Shown piece after piece: positions 39,598-49,144 of a DNA stretch of 64,000 nucleotides. Each line of letters begins with the position of its first letter. Position 1 is the stretch's first letter. This DNA is from a virus: the IMG/VR virus record IMGVR_UViG_3300028859_000006, positions 1 through 64,000 of that record. One strand, written 5' to 3'. The position numbers and the translations under genes were made by a program. The notes under the pieces were generated by a model that was not told the DNA's origin, ran no database searches, and saw only the letters and a program-made list of their open reading frames with translations.

Positions 39598-40037
39598 ATG
39601 TTAAATTTATCAGTATTTTTATTAAGTTTAAGTTCTTTAACTATTTCTGGATATTTTTTATCAAGCCATTTTTTCAATTTATCATCTGTAATTAAATCAT
39701 AAAATGTTTCACCTTTATATTTTATATTATAATCAATTCCGTTATCTAATAATAATTGAATCATTTTCTTTTTTTCATATATATCTCCTTCACCTGTTAT
39801 AACAAAAAATAAAACTGTTTGATATTTTAATATGTCATTTAATTTATCAATATAATCAGGTAATAAATATATAAATCTTTTAAGATTACCATCATAAGCG
39901 GATTGCATCAGGGCATTATAACCCATTCGTATACCCATTCGTATTAAATCATTTTCTACTGCTGAATTCCACATATCTAAATCATGAGATTTAAATACGT
40001 TAGTAAACCTATTTTCAAATGTTTTTAAATATTTCAT
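39594..40037 (-). CDS. Tagged cassette protein, degenerate ankyrin
   Basis: A 147-residue member: N-tag MKYLKTFENRF, C-tag NTDKFNI. GYNALMQSAYDGNLKRFIYL and LLDNGIDYNIKYKG are diverged ankyrin units. First gene of this five-gene cluster. Confidence 0.75.
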   Translation of the reverse strand: MKYLKTFENRFTNVFKSHDLDMWNSAVENDLIRMGIRMGYNALMQSAYDGNLKRFIYLLPDYIDKLNDILKYQTVLFFVITGEGDIYEKKKMIQLLLDNGIDYNIKYKGETFYDLITDDKLKKWLDKKYPEIVKELKLNKNTDKFNI

Positions 40038-40131
40038 GTAACTATATATTAAATTAAGTTATTAAAAAATAAAAATAAGAATATTTTATATTAATAATAA
40101 TAATCATTGAATTATATTTATTATCTTTGTA

Positions 40132-40139
40132 TTCTAAAT
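40132..40139 (+). promoter_or_regulatory. -7 promoter element
   Basis: TATCTTTG, 12 bases before the ATG at 40152. The element overlaps a longer in-frame extension from 40107, which shows that the extension is not translated. Confidence 0.7.
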
Positions 40140-40151
40140 AATATAAATATT

Positions 40152-40484
40152 ATGAATGTAACAGATGTAATGTTAAATGTTATTTCTTTATTTGATAAAG
40201 AAGACAAAGTAAATTCAGATTATTATCATAATGGTAGTGAAACTGGACCAATATTAGAATATGATGTTAGTTATGATAATGTTATTGAAGCTACATATGG
40301 ATGGAATGATTATGAAGAAGGAGAAACTACACAAATAAAAATTTATTTCACAACAGATGATATAAAAGTAGAAAAAAATATCTCTGGTTCAAGTGTGATG
40401 TGTGATGACCCATATGATGAAGATTCGAATTTTGTATTTTCAAATGAGATAGATTTTATAACTTGGTTAAAAGAAGAAATCTAA
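40152..40484 (+). CDS. Hypothetical acidic protein
   Basis: A 110-residue product starting MNVTDVMLNVISLFDKED, chosen over an ATG at 40107 because of the promoter. Acidic, with a beta-like centre (TTQIKIYFTTDDIKVEK) and a C-terminal NEIDFITWLKEEI helix. First gene of a small operon. Not recognised. Confidence 0.6.
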   Translation: MNVTDVMLNVISLFDKEDKVNSDYYHNGSETGPILEYDVSYDNVIEATYGWNDYEEGETTQIKIYFTTDDIKVEKNISGSSVMCDDPYDEDSNFVFSNEIDFITWLKEEI

Positions 40485-40774
40485 TGAATTACGATGAAAC
40501 ATTTGCTAAAAGAGATAAATTAATAATCAAAGCAGATTCTATAACAGAAAATTATTTAGAACTTGCTACAGAATTATTAGAAAAATCTAATAATTTTTTA
40601 CATACTTCTAGAATAACTCACACTGATATTGATTCTGATGGCATAACATTTGAATTTTGGATAAATGATTATGATTTTCCTCAAGGAAAACGTCAAATTC
40701 TTATAACTAAAGAAATTTTAGATAAAAATATTAATTCTTTTTTAAGAAAGAAAAAACTAAAATTATTAAAATGA
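40484..40774 (+). CDS. Hypothetical protein with RK-KL tail
   Basis: A 96-residue product; the start at 40484 forms a TAATG junction with the upstream stop. A helix-rich N-terminus, then ITFEFWINDYDFP, ending FLRKKKLKLLK, a form of the shared tail. Confidence 0.6.
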   Translation: MNYDETFAKRDKLIIKADSITENYLELATELLEKSNNFLHTSRITHTDIDSDGITFEFWINDYDFPQGKRQILITKEILDKNINSFLRKKKLKLLK

Positions 40775-41094
40775 ATAAGCCAGATAGAAATCAATATTAT
40801 AAATTATACTCTACTGTTATAGTTTGTAATTCAGTTGGATCATCATTATGTAATAAATGTAAAAAAAACAATCAAGAGTTTTCAGTTTTTCTTGGATCTG
40901 ATACTAAACTTAGTACTTTATTTGGATATTATTGTAGTGATTGTTTACCATTACTTGTAAAAGAAGCAAATATTAAAGGTCAATATAATTTTGAAAAATA
41001 TTACAATAACGCTTGTAAACGATATTATGAAGAATGTGTTCAATATGTAAGAAAAACAAAATTAGATAATCTAGGTAATATTATAAAAGAATAA
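40771..41094 (+). CDS. Zinc-binding protein with RK-KL tail
   Basis: A 107-residue product with CNKCKKNNQEF and YYCSDCLP, two CxxC pairs about 30 residues apart, indicating a zinc finger. It ends YVRKTKLDNLGNIIKE, related to the shared tail. ATGA coupling to the gene before. Confidence 0.6.
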   Translation: MNKPDRNQYYKLYSTVIVCNSVGSSLCNKCKKNNQEFSVFLGSDTKLSTLFGYYCSDCLPLLVKEANIKGQYNFEKYYNNACKRYYEECVQYVRKTKLDNLGNIIKE

Positions 41095-41098
41095 TAAT

Positions 41099-41278
41099 AT
41101 GAAAAAAATTAAAGCTGAAGCTGAAAAAATTATTGCGATAATTAAAGATCCAATTAATGGTACAATTCAAACAATAACATCTATATCCAAAGATACGTTT
41201 GAAACAGAAGATGGTAAAATATTTTATTATGATAAAGATGCAATAGAATATGAAAAAAAATTAAAATATGTTAAGTAG
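41099..41278 (+). CDS. Small hypothetical protein
   Basis: A 59-residue frame, MKKIKAEAEKIIAIIKDPIN onward, ending in TAG. Four bases after the preceding gene. The normal use of TAG here argues against general TAG recoding. Confidence 0.5.
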   Translation: MKKIKAEAEKIIAIIKDPINGTIQTITSISKDTFETEDGKIFYYDKDAIEYEKKLKYVK

Positions 41279-41288
41279 ATGATATTTA

Positions 41289-41328
41289 TTTGATATAATA
41301 AATAATTAGTTGTACTTTTGTAGTACAA
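41289..41328 (+). promoter_or_regulatory. Promoter with inverted repeat over the -7 element
   Basis: TTTG at 41289-41292 and TACTTTTG at 41313-41320, 20 bases apart. TTGTACT (41310-41316) and AGTACAA (41322-41328) form an inverted repeat over the -7 element, a candidate operator. Confidence 0.7.
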
Positions 41329-41353
41329 ATTAATCATTTAAAATCATATAATT

Positions 41354-41740
41354 ATGAGAATATTTAATATTGAAAATTTATCACAAAAAGATGCAATTGA
41401 ATTTTTAAGTAATAAATTAACTGATAAAGTTGAATATGTTAAAGTATCAAATGCTTGCATGGGAAATGATACTATTATATTGACATTATCTTTTGATAAA
41501 AAAGAAAATTGGCATTATGGTTATATCCAAAACTCAAACTATTTAAGAATGAATATTGAGCAATCTGGTGAAGTAGAAATATTTGAATGTTCATTACATC
41601 AAAAAGGTTCTTCAAGAAGAGAAAGATTAAATTCTAAATTCCGTAAATGTACAGTAAAATCAATGGAAAAAGTTGTTGAAAAAATAATTATTTTTGTTGA
41701 AAAAGTAAATTCAGAATTAAAAATATGTGAAATTAATTAA
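41354..41740 (+). CDS. Hypothetical protein
   Basis: A 128-residue product with its own promoter. The middle (TIILTLSFDKKENWHYGYIQ, SRRERLNSKFRKC) is a beta-sheet followed by a basic helix. A C-terminal helix precedes the next gene by 10 bases. No known family. Confidence 0.55.
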   Translation: MRIFNIENLSQKDAIEFLSNKLTDKVEYVKVSNACMGNDTIILTLSFDKKENWHYGYIQNSNYLRMNIEQSGEVEIFECSLHQKGSSRRERLNSKFRKCTVKSMEKVVEKIIIFVEKVNSELKICEIN

Positions 41741-41749
41741 TACAATTGT

Positions 41750-42058
41750 ATGAAAAATAACTATTTAAATTTATATGTAGATGATATTAAGATAACTAAT
41801 ATTATATTTAATCTTTTATCCAAATATAATAGTAATATGTCTAATCAAGATTTTAAAAATAATATTATTGAAATAGACAATATTCAATCTGATGATTTAT
41901 CTGAGTATGATGATGATTTGATTTGTGATTTTTATGACAATAAATTATCAAAAATTTGTAAAAAACAAATAGATTTTTATTTAAAAGATAATACTATGAT
42001 GGCAAGAGGTGAAAAATTTTGTGATTATATGCGGTTTATTAAGGGTATAAATTATTAA
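41750..42058 (+). CDS. Hypothetical protein
   Basis: A 102-residue acidic helical product, MKNNYLNLYVDDIKITNIIF onward. Last gene before a bidirectional terminator. Not recognised. Confidence 0.55.
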   Translation: MKNNYLNLYVDDIKITNIIFNLLSKYNSNMSNQDFKNNIIEIDNIQSDDLSEYDDDLICDFYDNKLSKICKKQIDFYLKDNTMMARGEKFCDYMRFIKGINY

Positions 42059-42063
42059 AAAAT

Positions 42064-42088
42064 AGAGATATTAAATATCTCTCTTTTT
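42064..42088. terminator. Bidirectional intrinsic terminator
   Basis: AGAGATA-TTAAA-TATCTCT with an A-run before and T-run after, between convergent genes. Confidence 0.8.
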
Positions 42089-42943
42089 GTTTTTTATTAT
42101 TTTTATCCAATCTTCTAATTTATGTTCTGGTATCCATTTTAATTCACTTTCAGTATCAGTTTCAAATTCTTCTGAAGTATATCTTTCACCTCTTCTTTTA
42201 GGAATAAATTCAAAATCTCCAAACATTTTAGCAACATCAATAATCGTAGTATTTATTCCAGATCTTAAATACCATTCATGATTCATATTTGTGAATGATG
42301 ATAATACTACACCTCTCACAATGTCCTCAATGTGTGTAAAATCTCTACTCTGAGTACCTGGCTCAACAACTGTACATTTATTACCTTCTTTAATTTGCTG
42401 CTCAAATATACCAATTACAGTAGCATAATCACCTGTAGTTATTTGTCCTTCTCCATACACATTAAAAAAATAACAAATTTCATATTGTAAATTATACCAA
42501 GTATTATAATTTTTAATTAGTTCAACTATTTTTGCTTTCATCCATGAATAAGGAGCTAAATTTTCATTTTCTCCGTTATTTCCAAATTTAGAAGAAGATG
42601 CAGAATATATTAATTTGGCATTCCATTTTCTACATAATTCCATTATTATTGGAGTTCCATATAAAATAGTTTTTTCTACATATTTAATATCATCAAAAGA
42701 TTTTACTATTCTTGAATATTCACCAAAATGAAATACTACATCAAATTCTTTATCTTTAAATATTTCAGGAGCATCCCATGTATTACCATCATAATATGTT
42801 ACCCCATCTATATGATTTTCTTTTTTGCCTGTGAAATAATTATCTAATGATGTTATATTTATATCTTTATAATTTTTCTTTAAATATTTAATAAGATTAG
42901 TTCCTACAAATCCAGCGCCTCCTGTTATTAATACATTATTCAT
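42071..42943 (-). CDS. NAD-dependent nucleotide-sugar epimerase/dehydratase
   Basis: From the ATG at 42943 the product has 290 residues (an upstream ATG at 42982 would add 13). ITGGAGFVGTNLI (residues 5-17) is the NAD-binding turn of extended short-chain dehydrogenases; SASSSKFG followed by YSWMK gives the Ser and YxxxK catalytic set, and FFNVYGEGQ and SRDFTHIEDIV are typical of GalE/RmlB-like enzymes. It interconverts a nucleotide sugar, probably for surface glycan or DNA/virion glycosylation. Single gene. Confidence 0.85.
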   Translation of the reverse strand: MNNVLITGGAGFVGTNLIKYLKKNYKDINITSLDNYFTGKKENHIDGVTYYDGNTWDAPEIFKDKEFDVVFHFGEYSRIVKSFDDIKYVEKTILYGTPIIMELCRKWNAKLIYSASSSKFGNNGENENLAPYSWMKAKIVELIKNYNTWYNLQYEICYFFNVYGEGQITTGDYATVIGIFEQQIKEGNKCTVVEPGTQSRDFTHIEDIVRGVVLSSFTNMNHEWYLRSGINTTIIDVAKMFGDFEFIPKRRGERYTSEEFETDTESELKWIPEHKLEDWIKIIKNKKRDI

Positions 42944-42989
42944 TCCTATTTTTATTTTTATATATTTATTATATATGGTCATAAAAACA

Positions 42990-43019
42990 AAAAAGATGAT
43001 ACATATATATCATCTTTTT
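42990..43019. terminator. Intrinsic terminator-like hairpin
   Basis: AAAAGATGATA and TATCATCTTTT pair around a short AT loop, with A- and T-runs outside. It can end minus-strand transcripts from the 43150 gene. Confidence 0.7.
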
Positions 43020-43149
43020 CTAAATATGCCTGATTTTACAGGACCTTTTGAGCTTAATTGTTATTCTTTCTTGGATATCAAAAGTGCTAATTACACTACA
43101 TATTATTTTTAATCTACTCAATAACTGATCATGATGACCTTAATAAAAT

Positions 43150-43826
<677 letters not shown>

Positions 43827-43879
43827 ACGTGAATTACAACTAAATCCACCTTCACTATTATGCGCAGCCAGCGCAACTT

Positions 43880-44638
43880 TTAGTTTTCATTTTTAAATGT
43901 TTTAATATAATTGATGGCATCTTCTTCAGTCCATTCTCCTGATTTTATTTTTTCATCAGTTACTTTCTTTATATCACCAACCATTCTACCAGTAGTAATA
44001 TTTAACATTCCCATAATAATAGTTCCTGTTATTGGTGATCTCCATTTAGATTCATTATCTTTCTTACGAACTTCCAATATTCTATTTTTTATTTCATCCA
44101 ATCCTGATATAATACGTTGTCTTTTATCATCATATTTAGTGGTTATATCACACTTACAGAACTCAATTAACTCTAATACTATATCATGTCCAACTTCTAA
44201 ATCTAACCTTCTTATAGCTGATTCTGTTACATCCCTATGCATCTTTACTCTACCATGATATTTGACCATTCTATAAACATAATCAATAGTTTTCTTATTA
44301 GTTATATTAAATCTTTTTAATATTTTTTTTACCATTTTTGCACCTACATTTTCATGATCATGAAATGTCCAATTTCCATCATCATTTTTAGATCTAACAG
44401 AAATTTTACCAATATCATGTAATACTGCAACAATTTTCATTTTTAAGTTATCATTATCATATTCAATCACGTTATTAAGTACGCCTAATGTATGGTAATA
44501 ATTATTTTTATGACCATTAGTAGTTGTATGTAAATTACATAATTCTGGTAAAATTATATCTAAATCACCATCTTTATATAACATATTAATAGTATCAGTT
44601 AATTTTTTTGACCGTAATAAACTTAACGCGTTTTTCAT
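43880..44638 (-). CDS. HD-domain protein like the C-terminal half of a CCA-adding enzyme
   Basis: A 252-residue HD-superfamily protein: AVLHDIGKIS (71-80) holds the HD pair, WTFHDHENVGAKMVKKIL and YRMVKYHGR supply further His residues. ILPELCNLHTTTNGHKNNYYHTLG upstream (read in parts) follows the order seen after the nucleotidyltransferase part in bacterial poly(A) polymerase/CCA enzymes. That half is encoded separately at 23141. HD domains there have phosphatase and phosphodiesterase activity. Alternatively an independent HD phosphohydrolase. Confidence 0.75.
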   Translation of the reverse strand: MKNALSLLRSKKLTDTINMLYKDGDLDIILPELCNLHTTTNGHKNNYYHTLGVLNNVIEYDNDNLKMKIVAVLHDIGKISVRSKNDDGNWTFHDHENVGAKMVKKILKRFNITNKKTIDYVYRMVKYHGRVKMHRDVTESAIRRLDLEVGHDIVLELIEFCKCDITTKYDDKRQRIISGLDEIKNRILEVRKKDNESKWRSPITGTIIMGMLNITTGRMVGDIKKVTDEKIKSGEWTEEDAINYIKTFKNEN

Positions 44639-44642
44639 TTTA

Positions 44643-45449
44643 TTAAATTAAATAGTAATTACTAAAAACATTTTTGAAAATTTCATAATTATTACCTACT
44701 GAGTTTCTATCATTGATAATGGCAAATATAACTTTTTCAAAATATTTAGAATATCCTTCATTTACTAATAAATGTTTGAACATTTTAGCCATTTCTTCAG
44801 GATCATTTTTGAATACTCCACATCCAAATGAACCTAAAATTATAATATCTACATCATTTTTAATAGCAAGAGATAGTATTAATCTTATTTTTTCTTTGGT
44901 GAGTTCTTCATAATCCCATTTCGTTATTTTTTCAGAATTAATATTAATTGATGATATATTATCTTTTGTAATTGTATCAGAATAATCATTAAAATCAACT
45001 TCTACATTATTAAGATTTAATGCTGCAATAGTTACAACATCTGACTCAACTTCATTTATATAATTATAATTTACATCTTTGAAAAACACAGCATTCTTTG
45101 TATATAACGCTTTATCGTCTCCTAATGGATAGTTATCAGTATTAATAACATGAGTTAAATTTGAGCATCTAAATAAGCATTCTTCTTGTGCTTTTGATCC
45201 TCTTGCAACTCCGCCACCTGGATGTTTATATGATGCCATATTAAGAACGCAAGTTTTACCTAATTTACTATATTCTGTAACTGCAGATACACTATCAGAA
45301 TTTATAACCTGTATATTTTCATAACAAGGAATCCTAATATCTGACATTAATCGTTCGTCAAATAAATGTAATGTAGTTTCTGAATTTAGCATTTCTGAAC
45401 TATGTGATTTGGTGTCTTCAAATACATGTATCAATTCTTGATTAGTCAT
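44643..45449 (-). CDS. PARG-like (microbial type) protein
   Basis: A 268-residue product with VLNMASYKHPGGGVARGSKA (about 68-87) directly followed by QEECLFRCSNL, the GGG...QEE signature of bacterial-type poly(ADP-ribose) glycohydrolases and related macrodomain proteins. LGSFGCGVFKNDPEEMAKMF near the end is also typical. The family removes ADP-ribose from targets. With the NADAR-like and NadD genes it fits a defence-reversal role. Overlaps the 45442 gene by eight bases. Confidence 0.8.
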   Translation of the reverse strand: MTNQELIHVFEDTKSHSSEMLNSETTLHLFDERLMSDIRIPCYENIQVINSDSVSAVTEYSKLGKTCVLNMASYKHPGGGVARGSKAQEECLFRCSNLTHVINTDNYPLGDDKALYTKNAVFFKDVNYNYINEVESDVVTIAALNLNNVEVDFNDYSDTITKDNISSININSEKITKWDYEELTKEKIRLILSLAIKNDVDIIILGSFGCGVFKNDPEEMAKMFKHLLVNEGYSKYFEKVIFAIINDRNSVGNNYEIFKNVFSNYYLI

Positions 45450-46212
45450 TTTCTATATTTTTTACTGATTTAAGGCTTAAAACTCTAAAATATTTATCTC
45501 CAAAAGTTTTATCTTCTTCTGTAATAACTTCCATTTCGAGAACTTTATTTTTTATTCTTTTTGATTTACCATTCATTAATGGTAATCCATAATCATAACC
45601 AGAATAAGATTGTTGAGAATATTCATTGAATCTGAATTCAAATGAATTGTCTCTATAATTTCCTTCACTATTTAAAGAATGATAAAAATTATGTGAAAAA
45701 ATACCAGAAATTTTATATTTTTCATAAGTTTCTGCAATTATTTTTTTATTATCAAATTCTTTTTTTTCATGTTCAATATTTTGATCAAGTAATTCTTTTG
45801 ATGTAAATAATATATCATTATAAAAATAACAACCTAATTCAATTAATCTATTTTTAACTATTTCATAACGTTCACCATAAACACCAGTTTCAAAATACCA
45901 TATCAAGTAAGATTGATCTTTACATTCACTAATAAGTTGACTTTCATATTTACCAAAATGAAAATATTTATCTGGATATTCAAATTTTGGCTCTTTTGAC
46001 CAACTTTGACTTTTTCCTTTTAATTCTTCATCAATTTTCACGTCAGGGTAAAGTTCTTTTACTTTATCTAAATCAAAAGAAATATTTTTTATATAATTAT
46101 AATTCTGTTTAATACCATATTGATATGATTCAGTGTTAATTGTTCTATACAAAGGTTCTTCTGAATAACTCCAAAGAGTATAAAATTTATTTGCAAATCC
46201 AATTAGTTTCAT
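45442..46212 (-). CDS. Hypothetical protein with exonuclease-X-tail-like motif
   Basis: Start placed at 46212 (MKLIGFANKFYTLWSY); a longer frame to 46281 would cross the promoter. The 256-residue product contains KYFHFGKYESQLISECKD and QSYLIWYFETG, resembling the 'fGKYkGk.i.di...YL.Wl' segment found at the end of RNase T/exonuclease X-like proteins and in many phage proteins. No nuclease domain was seen. First gene of a minus-strand operon with the PARG-like and HD genes. Confidence 0.6.
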   Translation of the reverse strand: MKLIGFANKFYTLWSYSEEPLYRTINTESYQYGIKQNYNYIKNISFDLDKVKELYPDVKIDEELKGKSQSWSKEPKFEYPDKYFHFGKYESQLISECKDQSYLIWYFETGVYGERYEIVKNRLIELGCYFYNDILFTSKELLDQNIEHEKKEFDNKKIIAETYEKYKISGIFSHNFYHSLNSEGNYRDNSFEFRFNEYSQQSYSGYDYGLPLMNGKSKRIKNKVLEMEVITEEDKTFGDKYFRVLSLKSVKNIEND

Positions 46213-46239
46213 ATGTTTATGTTTTAAATTATTGATACA

Positions 46240-46247
46240 CAAAGATA
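46240..46247 (-). promoter_or_regulatory. -7 promoter element, minus strand
   Basis: Reads TATCTTTG on the minus strand (CAAAGATA on plus), 28 bases before the ATG at 46212. It sets the start of that gene. Confidence 0.65.
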
Positions 46248-46364
46248 CTACAAAAATCTGATATATAAAAATATATAACAATTATTACCATTATATTGTA
46301 GTTAAATATTATTAAATATAAAACATATCAATCTAATATTTATATAAAGTAAAAATATAAAATT

Positions 46365-46568
46365 ATGGGATTCAATAAAAGATTTATATCAAAAGATTCA
46401 CTTAGAAACATTGCAAATTTAGATGATTATTTAAGTTTTTTTAATTATTTTAAAAGTGATGTAGTATTATTTGAAGATACATTCTCTCTTAATATTATGA
46501 AAGATTTAAAAAAATATAATATTACTGATAAATATGAAATATTAAATATAATGAATAAGTGCAAATGA
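46365..46568 (+). CDS. Hypothetical protein
   Basis: A 67-residue product, MGFNKRFISKDSLRNIANLD onward, helical with aromatic residues (YLSFFNYF). ATGA junction with the next gene. Confidence 0.5.
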   Translation: MGFNKRFISKDSLRNIANLDDYLSFFNYFKSDVVLFEDTFSLNIMKDLKKYNITDKYEILNIMNKCK

Positions 46569-46780
46569 AATATTTATGCAAAAAAACATACTCAAAAGAA
46601 ATTATAGCTGGAAATTTTTATGATTATTATTTAACATCTACTAAAAATTATGTTAAAATTGAAGAGTTATATTTCGTTGCTAATAATAATATGTTATCAG
46701 AGCCAAAAATTTATAAATATTTTTATACCGAAACAGAAATACGAAAAATAAAATTGGAAAAATTGAAAGAATTTAAATAA
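46565..46780 (+). CDS. MKYLCKK-family small protein, RK-KL tail
   Basis: Start at 46565 (MKYLCKKTYSKEIIAGNFYD). The 71-residue product is one of five paralogues here with a (M)KYLCKK-Y start, a G-YY turn and a short beta-rich body. It ends EIRKIKLEKLKEFK, the clearest form of the shared tail. Confidence 0.65.
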   Translation: MKYLCKKTYSKEIIAGNFYDYYLTSTKNYVKIEELYFVANNNMLSEPKIYKYFYTETEIRKIKLEKLKEFK

Positions 46781-46787
46781 TTTATTG

Positions 46788-46795
46788 TATCTTTG
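46788..46795 (+). promoter_or_regulatory. -7 promoter element
   Basis: TATCTTTG, 19 bases before the ATG at 46814. Confidence 0.65.
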
Positions 46796-46813
46796 TTTCA
46801 AATAAGATAATTT

Positions 46814-47050
46814 ATGAGATATCTATGTAAAAAATATTATATTGATTTTATTGTAGGAGAATATTATTATTCTGATAATATATCATATAGAAATATTAAC
46901 TATAATTATAAATATATTTTAATTAATAGCACTAAATTTATTTTAGATGATGATGACACTAGAATAGATCCAAAATTATATGAATATTTTAGTAATATTC
47001 AAGAACTACGAAAACTTAAATTAAAAAAATTAGATGAAATATCTATGTAA
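46814..47050 (+). CDS. MKYLCKK-family small protein
   Basis: A 78-residue paralogue, MRYLCKKYYIDFIVGEYYYS, ending ELRKLKLKKLDEISM. The last five residues come from reading the next gene's ATGAAATATCTATG in another frame, a 17-base overlap. Most of the body is near-identical to the next gene, so the duplication is recent. Confidence 0.65.
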   Translation: MRYLCKKYYIDFIVGEYYYSDNISYRNINYNYKYILINSTKFILDDDDTRIDPKLYEYFSNIQELRKLKLKKLDEISM

Positions 47051-47288
47051 AAAAGCATATAATGAAAATTTTATTGTAGGAAAGTATTATTATTCTGATA
47101 ATAATATTCATTCTGATAATATGTCATATAGAAATATTAACTATAATTATAAATATATTTTAATTAATAGCACTAAATTTATTTTAGATAATAACACTAT
47201 AATAGATCCAAAATTATATGAATATTTTAGTAATATTCAAGAACTACGAAAACTTAAATTAAAAAAGTTATATGAAATATCTATGTAA
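47034..47288 (+). CDS. MKYLCKK-family small protein
   Basis: An 84-residue paralogue with an added NNIHSDN stretch relative to its neighbour. It ends ELRKLKLKKLYEISM and again overlaps the next gene by 17 bases in another frame. Confidence 0.65.
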   Translation: MKYLCKKAYNENFIVGKYYYSDNNIHSDNMSYRNINYNYKYILINSTKFILDNNTIIDPKLYEYFSNIQELRKLKLKKLYEISM

Positions 47289-47481
47289 AAAATCATATCC
47301 AGATTTTATTGTAGGAAAATATTATTATAGTGAGAACTATGATTATGAAGGTTTTATAATAATAAATCAACATATGTTTTTTGACTTTCCTGAAATTAAA
47401 ACAGGAAATATTCATGACTATTTTGAAACAATGCCAGAAATTAGAAGAAAAAAGCTAGCAAAATTACAAGAATTCAAATAA
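47272..47481 (+). CDS. MKYLCKK-family small protein
   Basis: A 69-residue more diverged paralogue: MKYLCKKSYPDFIVGKYYYS, ending EIRRKKLAKLQEFK. Last of the tandem set; an isolated fifth copy is at 49145. Confidence 0.65.
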   Translation: MKYLCKKSYPDFIVGKYYYSENYDYEGFIIINQHMFFDFPEIKTGNIHDYFETMPEIRRKKLAKLQEFK

Positions 47482-47535
47482 TTTAAACATTCGTTTATTT
47501 TTTGTATATAATACAAATTTAAATCGGTTTTTTAT

Positions 47536-48981
47536 TTAATAATTTATCAATGATGTTGTAGTTAATGTCAACCATATTTTTTCTTTATCAGTATCAAATA
47601 ATACTTTATTATTTTTTTCTAAATAATTATGAAAATCTTCACTTTCTATAATTTCAATAAATGAGTCAACATTTTTTTTATCCATAACAACAGATAATCC
47701 AGATAATATTAACGTAGGAGATTTCATTATTTTATAATGAATTTTGCCCTTTATAAATGTAATAGGTAATATTATCTGAATCTCATTTTCATTCAGTTCT
47801 TTTAATAAGCCTTGTTTTCTACCGTATCCGTACCATGCATCATATTTAGATAATTTAGTAATATTACCATTATCTCTTTTATTTAATTCATATTTATTAT
47901 CTAATAGATATTTATATGCTAACGGAAAATCTTCAATTAAAATATCTTTAGTTATAATTTTATTATTAATATAAGGATATATGAACCAATAATCTTTTTT
48001 AGTAGTTGATTTATATGCCTTTTTACAAATATTTTTTTCTATTTTAATATTAGAATCATTTTTATAAACATAATTATCATCAGAATAATCAAATTTGTAA
48101 ATTTTATCTCTAAGTGTTGCTATTCCGCCATTTGCATATTTAATTATATTTTTTAAATTATTTGATGTCTCTTGTTTAAACCAATTACAATTTTTCTTAC
48201 TTAATATCTGTGAAACTGATTCTGTTTCATATTCAAAAGTATCATTAATTATATCATTACAAATTATTATACATGTATAAGCTGAAATATTATCCCAAAT
48301 TTTATTATTTTTATTATCATATATTTTTAATAATCTATTATTTATAATTTCTCTTAATATTTCTCCTGTTTTATTTATTAAAAATGAATTAGGTATAATA
48401 AATCCTACTTTCTTACTAATTTTTAATGATTTTTCAATAAATGCATAATATAAATCTATATTTCCTTTTTTAATAGTTTCAAAATTTAATTCTTTTAATT
48501 TATTAACATAATCATTTTCTAAATTTTGAATTCTTACATATGGAGGATTTCCAAATATGATATCAAATTTCATGTCAACAAATAAAAAATCACTATTTTG
48601 TATATTTACTAATAATAATTGATTATTATATCCTAATACATTAAAATATCTATTTAATAATTCTTTTAAAATATTTATAAAATTAATATCGATATCATAA
48701 CAATATAATCTATTTTCAACAAAAAATATCATATCATTTAATTCGACATTTTGTTTTCTAAAATATTCTAAAAGACTAAACACAAAAGAACCTTTACCAA
48801 CACTTGGTTCACAAATAATATCTGTTATTTTTGGCTCTAAATATTCAATTATTTGTTCACATACTATACTTTTTGTAAATACAACTCCTTGTTTTTTTAT
48901 TAATTCAATATCATTTGAATCAAAATTATTACTTTCATTTATTATTTCACTTATTATTTCACTTATTTCATTTTCATTCAT
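47536..48981 (-). CDS. N6-adenine DNA methyltransferase (type II/IIG-like)
   Basis: A 481-residue class I methyltransferase. GVVFTKSIVCEQIIEYL and CEPSVGKGSFVFSLL (57-71) form the SAM-binding motif X/I region; FDIIFGNPPYVRIQ has the catalytic NPPY (145-148) of N6-adenine enzymes. The C-terminal 270 residues look like a target-recognition domain (AWYGYGRKQGLLKELNENEI, as in Eco57I/TaqI-type enzymes). No restriction nuclease domain is seen, so it probably protects phage DNA. It interrupts the MKYLCKK gene set on the opposite strand. Confidence 0.85.
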   Translation of the reverse strand: MNENEISEIISEIINESNNFDSNDIELIKKQGVVFTKSIVCEQIIEYLEPKITDIICEPSVGKGSFVFSLLEYFRKQNVELNDMIFFVENRLYCYDIDINFINILKELLNRYFNVLGYNNQLLLVNIQNSDFLFVDMKFDIIFGNPPYVRIQNLENDYVNKLKELNFETIKKGNIDLYYAFIEKSLKISKKVGFIIPNSFLINKTGEILREIINNRLLKIYDNKNNKIWDNISAYTCIIICNDIINDTFEYETESVSQILSKKNCNWFKQETSNNLKNIIKYANGGIATLRDKIYKFDYSDDNYVYKNDSNIKIEKNICKKAYKSTTKKDYWFIYPYINNKIITKDILIEDFPLAYKYLLDNKYELNKRDNGNITKLSKYDAWYGYGRKQGLLKELNENEIQIILPITFIKGKIHYKIMKSPTLILSGLSVVMDKKNVDSFIEIIESEDFHNYLEKNNKVLFDTDKEKIWLTLTTTSLINY

Positions 48982-49122
48982 TCATGTTAATTATTTTTAT
49001 CTATTTAGTATATTTTCAACATTTTGTTTATATATTTAATATGAATTTGTTAATATATTTTACATCGTAATAATATTTATAATAATAATTTATAAAAAAG
49101 TCATATTTTTAAAAATTTATTG

Positions 49123-49130
49123 TATCTTTG
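49123..49130 (+). promoter_or_regulatory. -7 promoter element
   Basis: TATCTTTG, 15 bases before the ATG at 49145, preceded by AT-rich sequence like the one at 46788. Confidence 0.65.
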
Positions 49131-49144
49131 TAAAAAAGATTAAT

